From positions 4,393,001 through 4,457,000 of the forward strand of contig NZ_CP015756.1 in the NCBI RefSeq assembly GCF_001877035.1: a stretch of DNA of 64,000 nucleotides, given 5' to 3'. This document shows, one piece after another, positions 1 to 8,485 of this stretch. The position numbers and the translations under genes are program-made. The stretch comes from Clostridium estertheticum subsp. estertheticum. Lineage in GTDB: Bacteria; Bacillota; Clostridia; Clostridiales; Clostridiaceae. Under the pieces are notes generated by a model, which was not told where the DNA came from, did no database searches, and was given only the letters and a program-made list of their open reading frames with translations. Numbering within the stretch: position 1 is the first letter of the stretch; every line of letters begins with the position of its first letter.

Positions 1-436
1 ATAGCTTTGACTCTCCATAAGGATTAGTAGGAAAAGTCTTATCATCTTCAAGTATAGGAATATTATCTGGCTCACCATAAGTCGCTGCAGTCGATGAGAA
101 CACTATATATTTAACCTTATGATCTCTCATAGCCTTTAATAAATTTACTGTAGAACCAATATTATTTTCAAAATATTTTAAAGGTTCTACAACACTCTCA
201 CCAACTAATGAATCTGCTGCAAAATCTATAACTGCATCTATAGTATTCTCCGTAAAAACTTTGTTAAGTATAACATCATCTCTTAAATCTCCACAATATA
301 GCTTTCCACCTATTAATGCATCATGATGTCCCTTTTGAAAATTATCTAAAACAACTACCTCTTCACCTTTTTCTAAAAGTTCAGCTACCATATGACTTCC
401 AATATACCCTGCTCCACCACATACCAAAATTGCCAT
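1..436 (-). CDS. galE: UDP-glucose 4-epimerase, N-terminal part
   Basis: Reversible epimerisation of UDP-glucose and UDP-galactose, a cytosolic NAD-dependent SDR enzyme that feeds polysaccharide synthesis. The translation opens [16 protein letters not shown], the Rossmann GxxGxxG motif of the extended SDR family. It continues with GDLRDD, then AVIDFAAD and [12 protein letters not shown], the serine/threonine motif before the catalytic Tyr. The catalytic YxxxK lies at or just beyond the window edge. The ATG at 436 follows a GAGGAG site at 7-8 nt. The gene is divergent from mgtE. It is incomplete only because the window starts inside it. A related nucleotide-sugar epimerase is possible, but these motifs fit GalE well. 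Confidence 0.93.
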   Translation of the reverse strand, partial: MAILVCGGAGYIGSHMVAELLEKGEEVVVLDNFQKGHHDALIGGKLYCGDLRDDVILNKVFTENTIDAVIDFAADSLVGESVVEPLKYFENNIGSTVNLLKAMRDHKVKYIVFSSTAATYGEPDNIPILEDDKTFPTNPYGESKL

Positions 437-543
437 TAACTAAATTCTCCTCTCATAAAGCTCTTTATTTAATCTATAATCATTTTAACACATTTTTTCT
501 ATTAGTCATAAATTTGTTATTCGGTTACATTATTTCTATACAG

Positions 544-573
544 TTGACACTACAGTGCCTCGTGGAATATAAT
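544..573 (+). promoter_or_regulatory. Promoter of mgtE
   Basis: TTGACA at 544-549 and TATAAT at 568-573 with an 18-nt spacer make a near-consensus vegetative promoter. Transcription would start near 580, leaving about 195 nt of untranslated leader before the mgtE ATG at 776. Confidence 0.7.
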
Positions 574-589
574 AAATTATCTTAATTAC

Positions 590-775
590 TTAAGCTTTTT
601 AGTACTGTGCTAAAAGGCTATTTTTATGGGAGGTGGTATAAATGGATTCCGGACCTGGTCAGAATACATATTGTGTAAAGTTTAATATTATTATAGAGAG
701 AGAATTCATATATACTAATGCGCAAGTACCACTATTTTGAAACTTTTCCCTATAGCCACAATTAGGAGGTACAAC
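590..775 (+). promoter_or_regulatory. Long, probably structured leader of mgtE
   Basis: Transcribed leader between the promoter and the mgtE start. It holds a hairpin (CTTTTTAG / CTAAAAGG, about 592-614). A 7-bp long-range pairing, GGTGGTA (about 634-640) with TACCACT (about 727-733), encloses smaller hairpins around 648-690. This layout resembles a metal-sensing 5' element. The conserved core of the M-box (Mg riboswitch), common before mgtE, could not be found, so the class is unknown. The ribosome binding site (AGGAGG, 764-769) is outside the enclosed part. Confidence 0.35.
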
Positions 776-2119
776 ATGTCACATAAATTAAACGAAATAG
801 AACTAACTGAATTTTTATTAACTGAGTCTATAGATGAAGTAAATAAACTTATTCAATTTATTCATCCTGCTGATATTTTAATAGCTATTAGGCAATACGA
901 AGGATTTAAGCTGGATTTATTTAAAAAACTATCCCCAAATATTATTGCAGATATTATTGATGATGCGGATGATGATGAAAAATACGCTCTCCTATCAATT
1001 CATGAAGGTATCATGCAAAAGAAAATCATACATGAAATGTCCTCAGATGAATTAGTTGATTTACTAGAAGCTGTAACAGACGACGAAGCTAAAAACATTA
1101 TGATAAATATGGATAAAGAAGATGTTGATGAAGTAACAGAATTATTAACCTACCCTCCAGATAGTGCAGGTGGAATTATGGCAACGGAGTTTGTCAGTAT
1201 AAAAGAAAATATGACTATCGGCGAGACTCTGCATTACCTTCAGAAGGAAACACCTGACGTAGATAATGCCTATTATATATATGTTGTTGATGATAATGCT
1301 CTTTTAAAGGGAGTTATATCCCTTCGAGATATCGTAATTAACAGCTTTAATGTAAAAATATCTGATATTATGAATGATAATGCCATGAGTATACCTGTTG
1401 ATATGGATAAAGAAGAGGTCGGTCACATATTTGAAAAATATGGTTATTTAACTATGCCCGTAGTAAATGAATTTATGCAGATTTTAGGGATAGTAACTTC
1501 AGATGATGTAATGGAAATTCTTAGCGATGAACATACTGAAGATTTATATCGTCTTGCAGGTATAAAAGAAGATGAAAAGGTTACTGGGTCACTTAAGTCT
1601 GCTGTGAGAAGTAGATTACCTTGGCTATTTGTAAATTTATTAACTGCAATCCTTGCAGCCGCAACCGTTAGCCTTTTTGAAGGAACCATACAAAAAGTCG
1701 TAGCCTTAGCCACCTTCATGCCAATAGTTGCAGGTATGGGAGGTAATGCAGGCACCCAAACCCTAACTATTATTATTCGTAGCATAGCCCTTGGGGAAAT
1801 AGACGCTAAAAATTCCCTTAAAATATTATTAAAGGAATTCGGTGTAGGTCTACTTACAGGTATCGCAATGGGGGTTGCTGTAGCAATTTTAGGTTACTTA
1901 TGGGAAAAGAATATTGTTTTTGGAGTAGTTATTGGTCTTTCTATGGTTTTAAACATGGTAGCTGCAACCATATCAGGTTTTACAGTCCCAGTTATACTAA
2001 AGAAACTCAATATTGATCCAGCACTTGCCTCTGCTGTATTTGTTACTACAGTAACCGACGTTTTGGGTTTCTTTTTCTTCCTAGGTCTTGCAACACTATT
2101 TTTACCTTACTTAATATAA
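776..2119 (+). CDS. mgtE: Magnesium transporter MgtE
   Basis: Mg2+ channel of the cytoplasmic membrane, gated by cytosolic Mg2+. The 447-residue protein has the family order. An acidic N-terminal helical domain (about 10-120) is followed by the hallmark YPPDSAGGIMATEF, a CBS pair (about 130-245) and five membrane segments (about 275-447). The pore signature GGNAGTQTL lies between the first two segments. The start is the ATG at 776, 6 nt after AGGAGG; an in-frame TTG at 737 precedes that site and is rejected. The gene is monocistronic, with its own promoter, a long leader and a terminator just after the stop. Confidence 0.95.
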   Translation: MSHKLNEIELTEFLLTESIDEVNKLIQFIHPADILIAIRQYEGFKLDLFKKLSPNIIADIIDDADDDEKYALLSIHEGIMQKKIIHEMSSDELVDLLEAVTDDEAKNIMINMDKEDVDEVTELLTYPPDSAGGIMATEFVSIKENMTIGETLHYLQKETPDVDNAYYIYVVDDNALLKGVISLRDIVINSFNVKISDIMNDNAMSIPVDMDKEEVGHIFEKYGYLTMPVVNEFMQILGIVTSDDVMEILSDEHTEDLYRLAGIKEDEKVTGSLKSAVRSRLPWLFVNLLTAILAAATVSLFEGTIQKVVALATFMPIVAGMGGNAGTQTLTIIIRSIALGEIDAKNSLKILLKEFGVGLLTGIAMGVAVAILGYLWEKNIVFGVVIGLSMVLNMVAATISGFTVPVILKKLNIDPALASAVFVTTVTDVLGFFFFLGLATLFLPYLI

Positions 2120-2124
2120 AAAAT

Positions 2125-2205
2125 AAAAAAGTATATATTACGCTTATTGCAATACTATTAATGCATTCACTTCGCTAAGAACTATACGTAATATATACTT
2201 TTTTT
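2125..2205 (+). terminator. Terminator of mgtE
   Basis: Near-perfect 17-bp stem (2125-2142 with 2187-2204) enclosing a loop of about 44 nt and ending in a run of T. The loop is unusually large for an intrinsic terminator. Confidence 0.7.
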
Positions 2206-2250
2206 ACGTGTTATAGTTTTATATATTAACTTCAGGGTGGGTGATTAGAT

Positions 2251-3387
2251 ATATTAAGCATAAGTTCTCTTAAGAATAACATTGCACAGATATTAAGTAT
2301 ATTTAGAAAAGATCTAGTTTTTTCGCTAGCTTTAGCACTTTCTATTATAACATCATTCTTTTCCACTCCTAAAATAGAATACATTGATTTTAAAGTTTTA
2401 TTTACATTATTTAATCTTATGCTCATTGTCAGTGCCTTTAAACATATGAAAGTGCTCGACAAACTAGCTGTAACTTTGCTTATAAAATACGATAGTTCTA
2501 AAAAGATCTCTTTTATTTTAATATACTTAACTTTTTTTAGCTCTATGCTCATAACCAATGATGTGGCTTTAATAACCTTTGTACCTTTAGCCCTTATAAT
2601 AAGTAAACGCGCGAGTATTAGTCCTATGAAATTAGTTATATTTCAAACCTTAGCTGCTAATATTGGTAGTGGTCTTACCCCTATGGGGAATCCACAGAAT
2701 TTATTTCTTTTTTCCTATTATAGACTAACAGGTTTTGAATTCTTGAAAACAATGATTCCATTTACACTTTTAGGTATTGTATGGCTTTTTGTTCTAAACA
2801 ATTTAGAAAAAAATAAAAAACTTAAATTTGATTTAGATAACATAATTATTGAAAGCAAAGTAAAAGTGATGGTCTTTTGTCTTCTATTTATATTTATTAT
2901 ATTATCTGTGTTTAATATAATAAATTACAAATTAGCATTTATCATTACACTGCTTACAGTGCTACTATTAAATAAGAAACTACTATTAAAAGTAGATTAT
3001 ATTTTATTACTTACGTTTGTATGTTTCTTTATATTTATTGGTAATTTATCAAGTTTACCTTTTATAAAATCACTAGCAAGAAGTTTTTTGCAAAATAAAA
3101 CAACAACTTATTTCTCATCTATTATATTAAGTCAAATTGTTAGTAACGTGCCATGTTCAATACTACTCGCAAATTTCACTTCGAACTGGCGGGAACTTTT
3201 GCTTGGAGTAAATATAGGTGGACTTGGGACACTAGTCGCTTCCTTAGCTAGTGTTATCTCATATAAACTGTACATAAAAAAACGAACTGCAAATGCTCAA
3301 AGTAGATATCTCACCTTATTTACATTATATAATTTAATTAGCTTACTAGTATTCACCTTTGTACTTTACTTTATTTTTATATTTTAA
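2251..3387 (+). CDS. SLC13/ArsB-type anion permease (start uncertain)
   Basis: Polytopic membrane protein of the ion-transporter superfamily (SLC13/CitM/ArsB-like), likely moving a carboxylate or other anion. The N-terminal part (FRKDLVF, IEYIDFKVL, NLMLIVSAFK) and the loop ITNDVALITFVPLALI match the conserved first half of the family; TPMGNPQNLFLFSYY is the family's re-entrant loop. About ten hydrophobic segments follow one another. The first ATG in frame (2419) would delete the first helices, so translation must begin upstream. Yet between the in-frame stop at 2242 and 2290 there is no ATG, GTG or TTG. A GGGTGG site at 2235-2240 sits 10 nt before an ATA at 2251, used here as a provisional start. 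The substrate cannot be told. Confidence 0.7.
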   Translation: MLSISSLKNNIAQILSIFRKDLVFSLALALSIITSFFSTPKIEYIDFKVLFTLFNLMLIVSAFKHMKVLDKLAVTLLIKYDSSKKISFILIYLTFFSSMLITNDVALITFVPLALIISKRASISPMKLVIFQTLAANIGSGLTPMGNPQNLFLFSYYRLTGFEFLKTMIPFTLLGIVWLFVLNNLEKNKKLKFDLDNIIIESKVKVMVFCLLFIFIILSVFNIINYKLAFIITLLTVLLLNKKLLLKVDYILLLTFVCFFIFIGNLSSLPFIKSLARSFLQNKTTTYFSSIILSQIVSNVPCSILLANFTSNWRELLLGVNIGGLGTLVASLASVISYKLYIKKRTANAQSRYLTLFTLYNLISLLVFTFVLYFIFIF

Positions 3388-3536
3388 AATACCTACTGTA
3401 GACAATATTAAAATAGTAATTTATACTTACTCTTATAAAAGCAATAATATTTATATAAAGTATTTACTAAACCCTACATTATATGGGAGGAGGATTTGTC
3501 AAAAGTTTAAATATTCCTTTTGATAAAATAAAATAA

Positions 3537-4166
3537 ATGACAACTAACACTATTTTAAAACCTATTTATAAAAAAATAGCTATAGATATTACTAATAGAA
3601 TATTATCAGGAGATTTTTGTATAGGGGATAAACTATATGGTCGCTCTTCTCTTGCGAGCGAATATAACGTATCACCAGAAACTATAAGAAGATCTGTAAC
3701 TCTTTTAAGTGACATGGATATAGTTACCGTTACTAAAGGGAGTGGAATAGTCATAACCTCCGTGGATAATTGCCTAAAATTTATTGATAAATTTAAAGAT
3801 ATAGATTCAATAAGTTCTATTAAACAAAATATTTTTAACTTACTCGAAAAGAAAAAAGAGTTAGATAAAAGTATAAATTGTTCTATTGATGAACTAATAG
3901 ATTATTCTAGTAGATTTAAAAATAGCAATCCATTTATTCCATATGAATTTGAAATACAGCCTGAAATGGTTATTATAGGTAAAACAGTATCTGAATCTAA
4001 ATTTTGGCAAAGTACAGGTGCAACTATAATCGGTATCAGGCGTGATGATAAATTAATGCTTTCGCCGGGTCCACATTCTACCTTCAAAATCAAAGATATC
4101 TTCATAGTAATTTGTGACGAGTGTAGTTACAATAGAATTAAAACTTTTCTTTATGGAAATCAATAA
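3537..4166 (+). CDS. busR: BusR-like GntR repressor with RCK_C domain
   Basis: DNA-binding repressor of osmolyte uptake. Residues 1-75 form a GntR winged helix (SLASEYNVSPETIRRSVTLL). A short coiled coil follows (about 90-125). Residues about 130-205 form a TrkA-C/RCK_C domain (GKTVSESKFWQSTGATIIGI, LMLSPGPHSTFKIKDIFIVI), the domain that binds c-di-AMP in BusR. The length (209 aa) equals that of the family. The next genes encode an osmolyte ABC transporter whose promoter carries an inverted repeat, the same arrangement as busR-busA in streptococci and lactococci. The ATG at 3537 directly follows an in-frame TAA. The nearest strong ribosome site (GGGAGGAGG, 3484-3492) is about 45 nt upstream and fronts only a 4-codon reading frame, which is odd. 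Confidence 0.82.
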   Translation: MTTNTILKPIYKKIAIDITNRILSGDFCIGDKLYGRSSLASEYNVSPETIRRSVTLLSDMDIVTVTKGSGIVITSVDNCLKFIDKFKDIDSISSIKQNIFNLLEKKKELDKSINCSIDELIDYSSRFKNSNPFIPYEFEIQPEMVIIGKTVSESKFWQSTGATIIGIRRDDKLMLSPGPHSTFKIKDIFIVICDECSYNRIKTFLYGNQ

Positions 4167-4168
4167 GT

Positions 4169-4204
4169 AAAAAGGCGATATATTTTAAAATATATCGCTT
4201 TTTT
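4169..4204 (+). terminator. Terminator of the BusR-like gene
   Basis: Palindromic stem AAAAGGCGATATATTT with its complement, followed by TTTTTT, starting 3 nt after the stop codon. Confidence 0.8.
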
Positions 4205-4316
4205 CTGTTCAAATCAAACCAGAAAACAACTTAAAAAAGTTTGCATAAATGTGCCTTAATAGATAAATAATAATCTAGTAATAATTGTATACAAACTCAT
4301 ATGGATTTACACAATC

Positions 4317-4360
4317 TTTACAAAGTAACAACCCAATGTTATAATATGAGTTGTTACTTT
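4317..4360 (+). promoter_or_regulatory. Promoter and putative BusR operator of the osmolyte transporter
   Basis: Promoter elements are TTTACA (4317-4322) and TATAAT (4340-4345) with a 17-nt spacer. Superimposed is an exact 11-nt inverted repeat: AAAGTAACAAC at 4322-4332 and GTTGTTACTTT at 4350-4360. The arms flank the -10 box and reach the expected start site (about 4352), a position suited to repression. The wide separation of the half-sites (GTAAC at 4325, GTTAC at 4353) recalls the unusually wide spacing known for BusR. That the BusR-like protein binds here is inferred. Confidence 0.65.
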
Positions 4361-4381
4361 ATAAAATTAGGAGGTTTTAAC

Positions 4382-5527
4382 TTGATCGAGTTTAAAAATG
4401 TAAGCAAAAGCTTTAATGGTAGAAAAATATTAAAAGATATAAATATTACTATACAAGATGAAGAATTAGTAGTTTTTATAGGACCTAGTGGTTGCGGTAA
4501 AACTACAACACTAAAAATGATTAATAAATTAATAACTCCCACTTCTGGTGAAGTTTTGATTAATGGTAAAAAAATTGGAGACCAAAACACTATAAAATTA
4601 AGACGTAACATGGGTTATGTTATACAACAAGCAGGTCTACTTCCACATTTAACTATAGGTGATAATATAGCATTAATACCATCTATAGAAAAAATGGAAA
4701 AAGAAAAGTTACACACTAAAGTAATTGAGTTATTAACACTGGTAGGACTAGATCCTGATATATATATAGATAAATATCCCAATCAGTTAAGTGGAGGTGA
4801 GCAACAAAGAGTAGGTGTTGCAAGAGCTTTCGTAATGGATCCTGATGTTATTCTTATGGATGAACCCTTTAGTGCACTGGACCCTATAACAAAAACTCAA
4901 CTTCAAGATGAGGTATTTAATATCCAACAAAACTACAAAAAAACTATTATATTTGTAACTCACGATATGGATGAAGCATTAAAACTCGGCGATAGAATTT
5001 GTATTATGGATGGTGGATATGTGGTTCAATTTGATACGCCATCAGAAATTTTAAAGAATCCTGTTAATGATTTTGTACGTGACTTCGTAGGTAAAAATAG
5101 AATATGGAATCAACCTGAGTTAATTATGGCAAAAGATATTATGATAGATAAACCTGTAAAATCAGTTGGAGAACGAACAATACTCCAAGCACTTGAAATA
5201 ATGAAATCTAACAATGTAGATAGTTTACTTGTTGTAGATAAAGGTAATACGCTAACTGGACTTGTTACGTTAAAGCAAATTAGAACAACTCTAAGAAAAG
5301 ATCCAGATAAAACTAAAAGAATAAAAGACTTAATGGAAACCAAGCTTATAACCGTAAACCAAGAAGATTCAATAATAAATATATTAGAGGTTATAAAAAA
5401 GGAAGATATAAATTTTGTTCCAGTAGTTGATGATAACCATAAGCTAGTAGGCCTTCTTACAAAGAGTAGCCTTTTATCTATATTAAGTAATCAATTCATA
5501 GATATGGAGGTAGATGTTAATGAATAA
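4382..5527 (+). CDS. Osmolyte ABC transporter ATPase with CBS pair (OpuCA/BusAA-like)
   Basis: ATP-hydrolysing subunit of a quaternary-amine importer. Visible are Walker A GPSGCGKTT, a Q-loop in VIQQAGLLPH, signature LSGGEQQRVGVARA, Walker B VILMDEPF and switch His in VTHDMDEAL. Two CBS domains follow (about 250-375, opening MAKDIMIDKPVKSVGE), which in Opu systems report ionic strength or bind nucleotides. The start is TTG at 4382, 8 nt after AGGAGG (4369-4373). A longer reading frame with an ATG at 4301 starts upstream of the promoter and is rejected. The stop overlaps the next gene by 8 bp. Confidence 0.9.
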   Translation: MIEFKNVSKSFNGRKILKDINITIQDEELVVFIGPSGCGKTTTLKMINKLITPTSGEVLINGKKIGDQNTIKLRRNMGYVIQQAGLLPHLTIGDNIALIPSIEKMEKEKLHTKVIELLTLVGLDPDIYIDKYPNQLSGGEQQRVGVARAFVMDPDVILMDEPFSALDPITKTQLQDEVFNIQQNYKKTIIFVTHDMDEALKLGDRICIMDGGYVVQFDTPSEILKNPVNDFVRDFVGKNRIWNQPELIMAKDIMIDKPVKSVGERTILQALEIMKSNNVDSLLVVDKGNTLTGLVTLKQIRTTLRKDPDKTKRIKDLMETKLITVNQEDSIINILEVIKKEDINFVPVVDDNHKLVGLLTKSSLLSILSNQFIDMEVDVNE

Positions 5528-7097
5528 TTTCACTTCTTTTTTTAATTTTGTAGTAGAAAGAAAATCTCAAATAATGGATTTGTTTATACAACATATTCAA
5601 CTAACTTTATTCTCAATTATTATTGCTATCATAATTGCTATACCACTTGGTATACTTATAGTTAGATATAGAAAACTTTCAGTTCCTATAATTGGTGTTA
5701 CAAATGTAATACAATCTATACCTAGTCTTGCATTACTTGGATTTTTAATACCAGCACTTGGTATTGGAAGTAAACCCGCAATTATAATGGTAGTTATGTA
5801 TTCGCTTCTGCCAATTGTAAAAAATACATTTACAGGACTCACGAACGTCAGCCCTGCACTTATTGAAGCTGCCGATGGTATGGGACTTACCAATACCCAG
5901 GTACTTCTAAAAGTTCGTTTTCCCTTGGCTATGCCAATTATCATGTCAGGTATTAGGATATCTTCAGTTACAGCTGTTGGCCTTATGACTATAGCTGCTT
6001 TCATAGGAGCTGGTGGTCTTGGATACTTAGTCTTCTCCGGAGTTCAAACTGTGGATAATAACATGATTCTTGCTGGAGCTATACCTGCTTGTATCCTTGC
6101 TATTGTGTTAGATTTTGTACTAGGTAAGATAGAAAACATAGTAGTTCCTGAGGGAATAAAAGTTACTCATAGTAAAAATTCTAAACGCAAAGGTTTCTTT
6201 GGAAGTAAAAAATTCAAACTTATAACTTCAGGAATTGTACTTTTAGTTATATTATCAACAGTAGCTACAAGTTTTATTAATGATAAAAACAAGATAGTAG
6301 TAGGCTCTAAAAACTTTAATGAGCAATTAGTACTTGGAGATATGGTCTCGTCATTAATTGAAGCTAAAACAAAATACAAAGTTGAAAGAAAATTGAATTT
6401 AGGTGGAACTAATGTAGTATTTAGTGCTTTAAAATCAAAAGACGTAGACCTGTATGTAGAATATACTGGTACAGTTCTTGTAAATATGCTAAAACAACCT
6501 ACTATGAGCGATCCAAAAAAAGTTTACGATACTGGGAAAGCAACCTTGGCTGAAAAGTATGGCATAGAAATGTTAAAACCAATAGGATTTAACAATACTT
6601 ACGTACTTGCAGTAAAAAAAGATTTTGCAAAAAAGAATAACTTAGAAACTATATCTGATTTAGCGAAAATTAGTCCAACAGTAACTGCTGGAGTTACTAT
6701 GGATTTTGCTAATAGACAAGATGGTTATCTTGGGCTTCAGAAAAAATATAATTTAAAATTCAAAAGTCAAAAAGGTATAGATGGTGGACTTAGATATACT
6801 GCACTTAAAAATAATGAAACCCAGGTTTTAGATGCATTCTCCACTGATGGGTTAATTAAAAAGTTTGATTTAAAACTTTTAAAAGATGATAAAGCTTTCT
6901 TCCCACCATATTATGCAGTTTCACTCGTAAACGCAGATACATTAAAAAAATATCCTGAGCTAAAGGGTGTTTTATCCACCTTAGATGGAAAAATTAACGA
7001 TGATGAAATGCGAGCTATGAACTTAAAAGTAGATAACGGCGCACAATCTAAAACAGTTGCCGAAGACTTTCTAAGATCAAAACACTTAATTGATTAA
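5520..7097 (+). CDS. Osmolyte ABC transporter permease-binding protein fusion
   Basis: Residues 1-215 are an Opu/ProW-type permease with about five or six membrane helices, including the coupling segment EAADGMGLTNTQVLLKVRFP. After another helix (about 233-252) comes an extracellular ProX/OpuCC-type binding domain (about 257-525, opening IVVGSKNFNEQLVLGDM), so importer and receptor are one chain. The start is ATG 5520, 9 nt after GGAGG (5506-5510); ATG 5514 would be too close. Fusions of this kind include BusAB, OpuFB and the ergothioneine importer EgtUBC. The ProX-like domain fits betaine, carnitine or choline but does not exclude ergothioneine. The BusR-like gene next door favours an osmolyte. 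Confidence 0.88.
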   Translation: MNNFTSFFNFVVERKSQIMDLFIQHIQLTLFSIIIAIIIAIPLGILIVRYRKLSVPIIGVTNVIQSIPSLALLGFLIPALGIGSKPAIIMVVMYSLLPIVKNTFTGLTNVSPALIEAADGMGLTNTQVLLKVRFPLAMPIIMSGIRISSVTAVGLMTIAAFIGAGGLGYLVFSGVQTVDNNMILAGAIPACILAIVLDFVLGKIENIVVPEGIKVTHSKNSKRKGFFGSKKFKLITSGIVLLVILSTVATSFINDKNKIVVGSKNFNEQLVLGDMVSSLIEAKTKYKVERKLNLGGTNVVFSALKSKDVDLYVEYTGTVLVNMLKQPTMSDPKKVYDTGKATLAEKYGIEMLKPIGFNNTYVLAVKKDFAKKNNLETISDLAKISPTVTAGVTMDFANRQDGYLGLQKKYNLKFKSQKGIDGGLRYTALKNNETQVLDAFSTDGLIKKFDLKLLKDDKAFFPPYYAVSLVNADTLKKYPELKGVLSTLDGKINDDEMRAMNLKVDNGAQSKTVAEDFLRSKHLID

Positions 7098-7161
7098 TTA
7101 TCTTCTTCGAAGCTATTAAATTATCTCCTACGGAGCTATTAAATTATCCAAAATAAGCTAT

Positions 7162-7217
7162 TACAATAAAAAAGACGTGATATATTTTTAAAATATATCA
7201 CGTCTTTTTTATTGTAA
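7162..7217. terminator. Bidirectional terminator
   Basis: Long stem AAAAAGACGTGATATATT with its complement, with T runs on both strands, between the convergent osmolyte transporter and acyltransferase genes. Just upstream (7100-7160) the phrase AGCTATTAAATTATC is repeated in a short degenerate tandem array. Confidence 0.8.
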
Positions 7218-7227
7218 TTATAAACTA

Positions 7228-8274
7228 TTAATTAAAGTCATCTTTAATATTAAAAACATATTTACCTAAAGATGTTTTTATTAAAATCTTATAAAAATAA
7301 ATACTAAGTATAATGGAACCTACTGCTATAAATGGTATCATGACCTTAGAACTATATAAACCATGACTAACTAATAATCTTGATGTTTTGCTTTCAAAAA
7401 CTGGTTCATGGAACAAATATATTGCGAAAGAATATTTGCCTAAAATCAATAGTATTTTACTGTTTTTTAAATATACTGCTATATAATACATTGCAACCAC
7501 TGCAATGGGAGTGAAAATTAAATATGTGCTTAAATTACTTATAAGTGGATCTTTTATAAGTGATACTACTGGTAATAAAACTAAATAACATATAATAGTT
7601 ATTGCTCTATACTTTTTTTTAATTTTTTTACAATACAATTGAACTCCTAACTCGTATAAGTAAAAGTAATATATAAAATTAATAGGCTGCATATATGAGC
7701 TAGCAAGTAGTTTTGTTTTAATTTGAATAACAGTTATTATAATTGCTATAACGTATAAAATAATCATTCTTATTCTAGAATTTTTTAAAAATTTAATTAT
7801 GATAGGATAACTGAATACAATAAGCGTGTACATAGGAATATACCATAATTGATATGCATAATTATCACCAAAAAATGTATTAAATAGATCCTTTAGGCAA
7901 TTAATTAACACATAATAAACATTAACCCGATCATGCAATATTATATTATCTAAACAACGATTACCCCACTCAAATAATATCCAACATATACTAACAATAA
8001 GAAATGGTTTAATAATCTTAGTAAATTTTTTATACATAAGTTTAGTATATTTTTCATTTTTATCCTGCATTTCGTATTTATACCCTGAAATAAATATAAA
8101 CATCGGCACTGCTACGTGGACAACTTTGTCTACAAGAGTAAATACAAACCCCACTTCAACATAAGTTTTTAAGTGTAATATACTGAGTAAAAAAAATGCA
8201 TTGCTATGTATAAGTGTCACAAATAAAATCGCTATCCCACTATATACTTGTAGTTCGCTTAAATGTTTCTTCAT
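7228..8274 (-). CDS. Acyltransferase family 3 membrane protein
   Basis: Integral membrane acyltransferase (OafA/NodX/WecH group) that normally moves an acetyl or similar group onto cell-surface sugars. The 348-residue protein has about ten hydrophobic helices. The family opening (SELQVYSGIAILFVTLIHSN, with the conserved His in helix 1) is present, followed by VHVAVPMFIFISGY and the late motif GKYSFAIYLFHEPVF. The ATG follows AAGGGGTG at 5 nt. It stands alone, with its own terminator shared with the convergent transporter operon. The acceptor cannot be deduced; the exopolysaccharide locus is 18 kb away, so a link is only possible. Confidence 0.85.
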   Translation of the reverse strand: MKKHLSELQVYSGIAILFVTLIHSNAFFLLSILHLKTYVEVGFVFTLVDKVVHVAVPMFIFISGYKYEMQDKNEKYTKLMYKKFTKIIKPFLIVSICWILFEWGNRCLDNIILHDRVNVYYVLINCLKDLFNTFFGDNYAYQLWYIPMYTLIVFSYPIIIKFLKNSRIRMIILYVIAIIITVIQIKTKLLASSYMQPINFIYYFYLYELGVQLYCKKIKKKYRAITIICYLVLLPVVSLIKDPLISNLSTYLIFTPIAVVAMYYIAVYLKNSKILLILGKYSFAIYLFHEPVFESKTSRLLVSHGLYSSKVMIPFIAVGSIILSIYFYKILIKTSLGKYVFNIKDDFN

Positions 8275-8424
8275 AAATACACCCCTTAAAGAATTCCATA
8301 AGCTTTTACTAGCATATGAAAAAGAAAGTTACATACGCATTATACTATCAGTTACGACATCTTTCAACTTTTTTCTCAAATCAAATTATTTTATCTAAAG
8401 ATAATACGTCTATATTCGTAGATT

Positions 8425-8451
8425 AAAAAAAAGTGCCTATAGACACTTTTT
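8425..8451 (-). terminator. Terminator
   Basis: AAGTG / CACTT hairpin followed on the minus strand by eight T, 35 nt after the stop of the small membrane-anchored gene. Confidence 0.6.
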
Positions 8452-8485
8452 CAAAATTATTATATATTTTATTTTGATATCGTTA

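Noticed and set aside
590-775. M-box magnesium riboswitch before mgtE
   Set aside because: The conserved M-box core was not found; only a generic structured leader can be supported.
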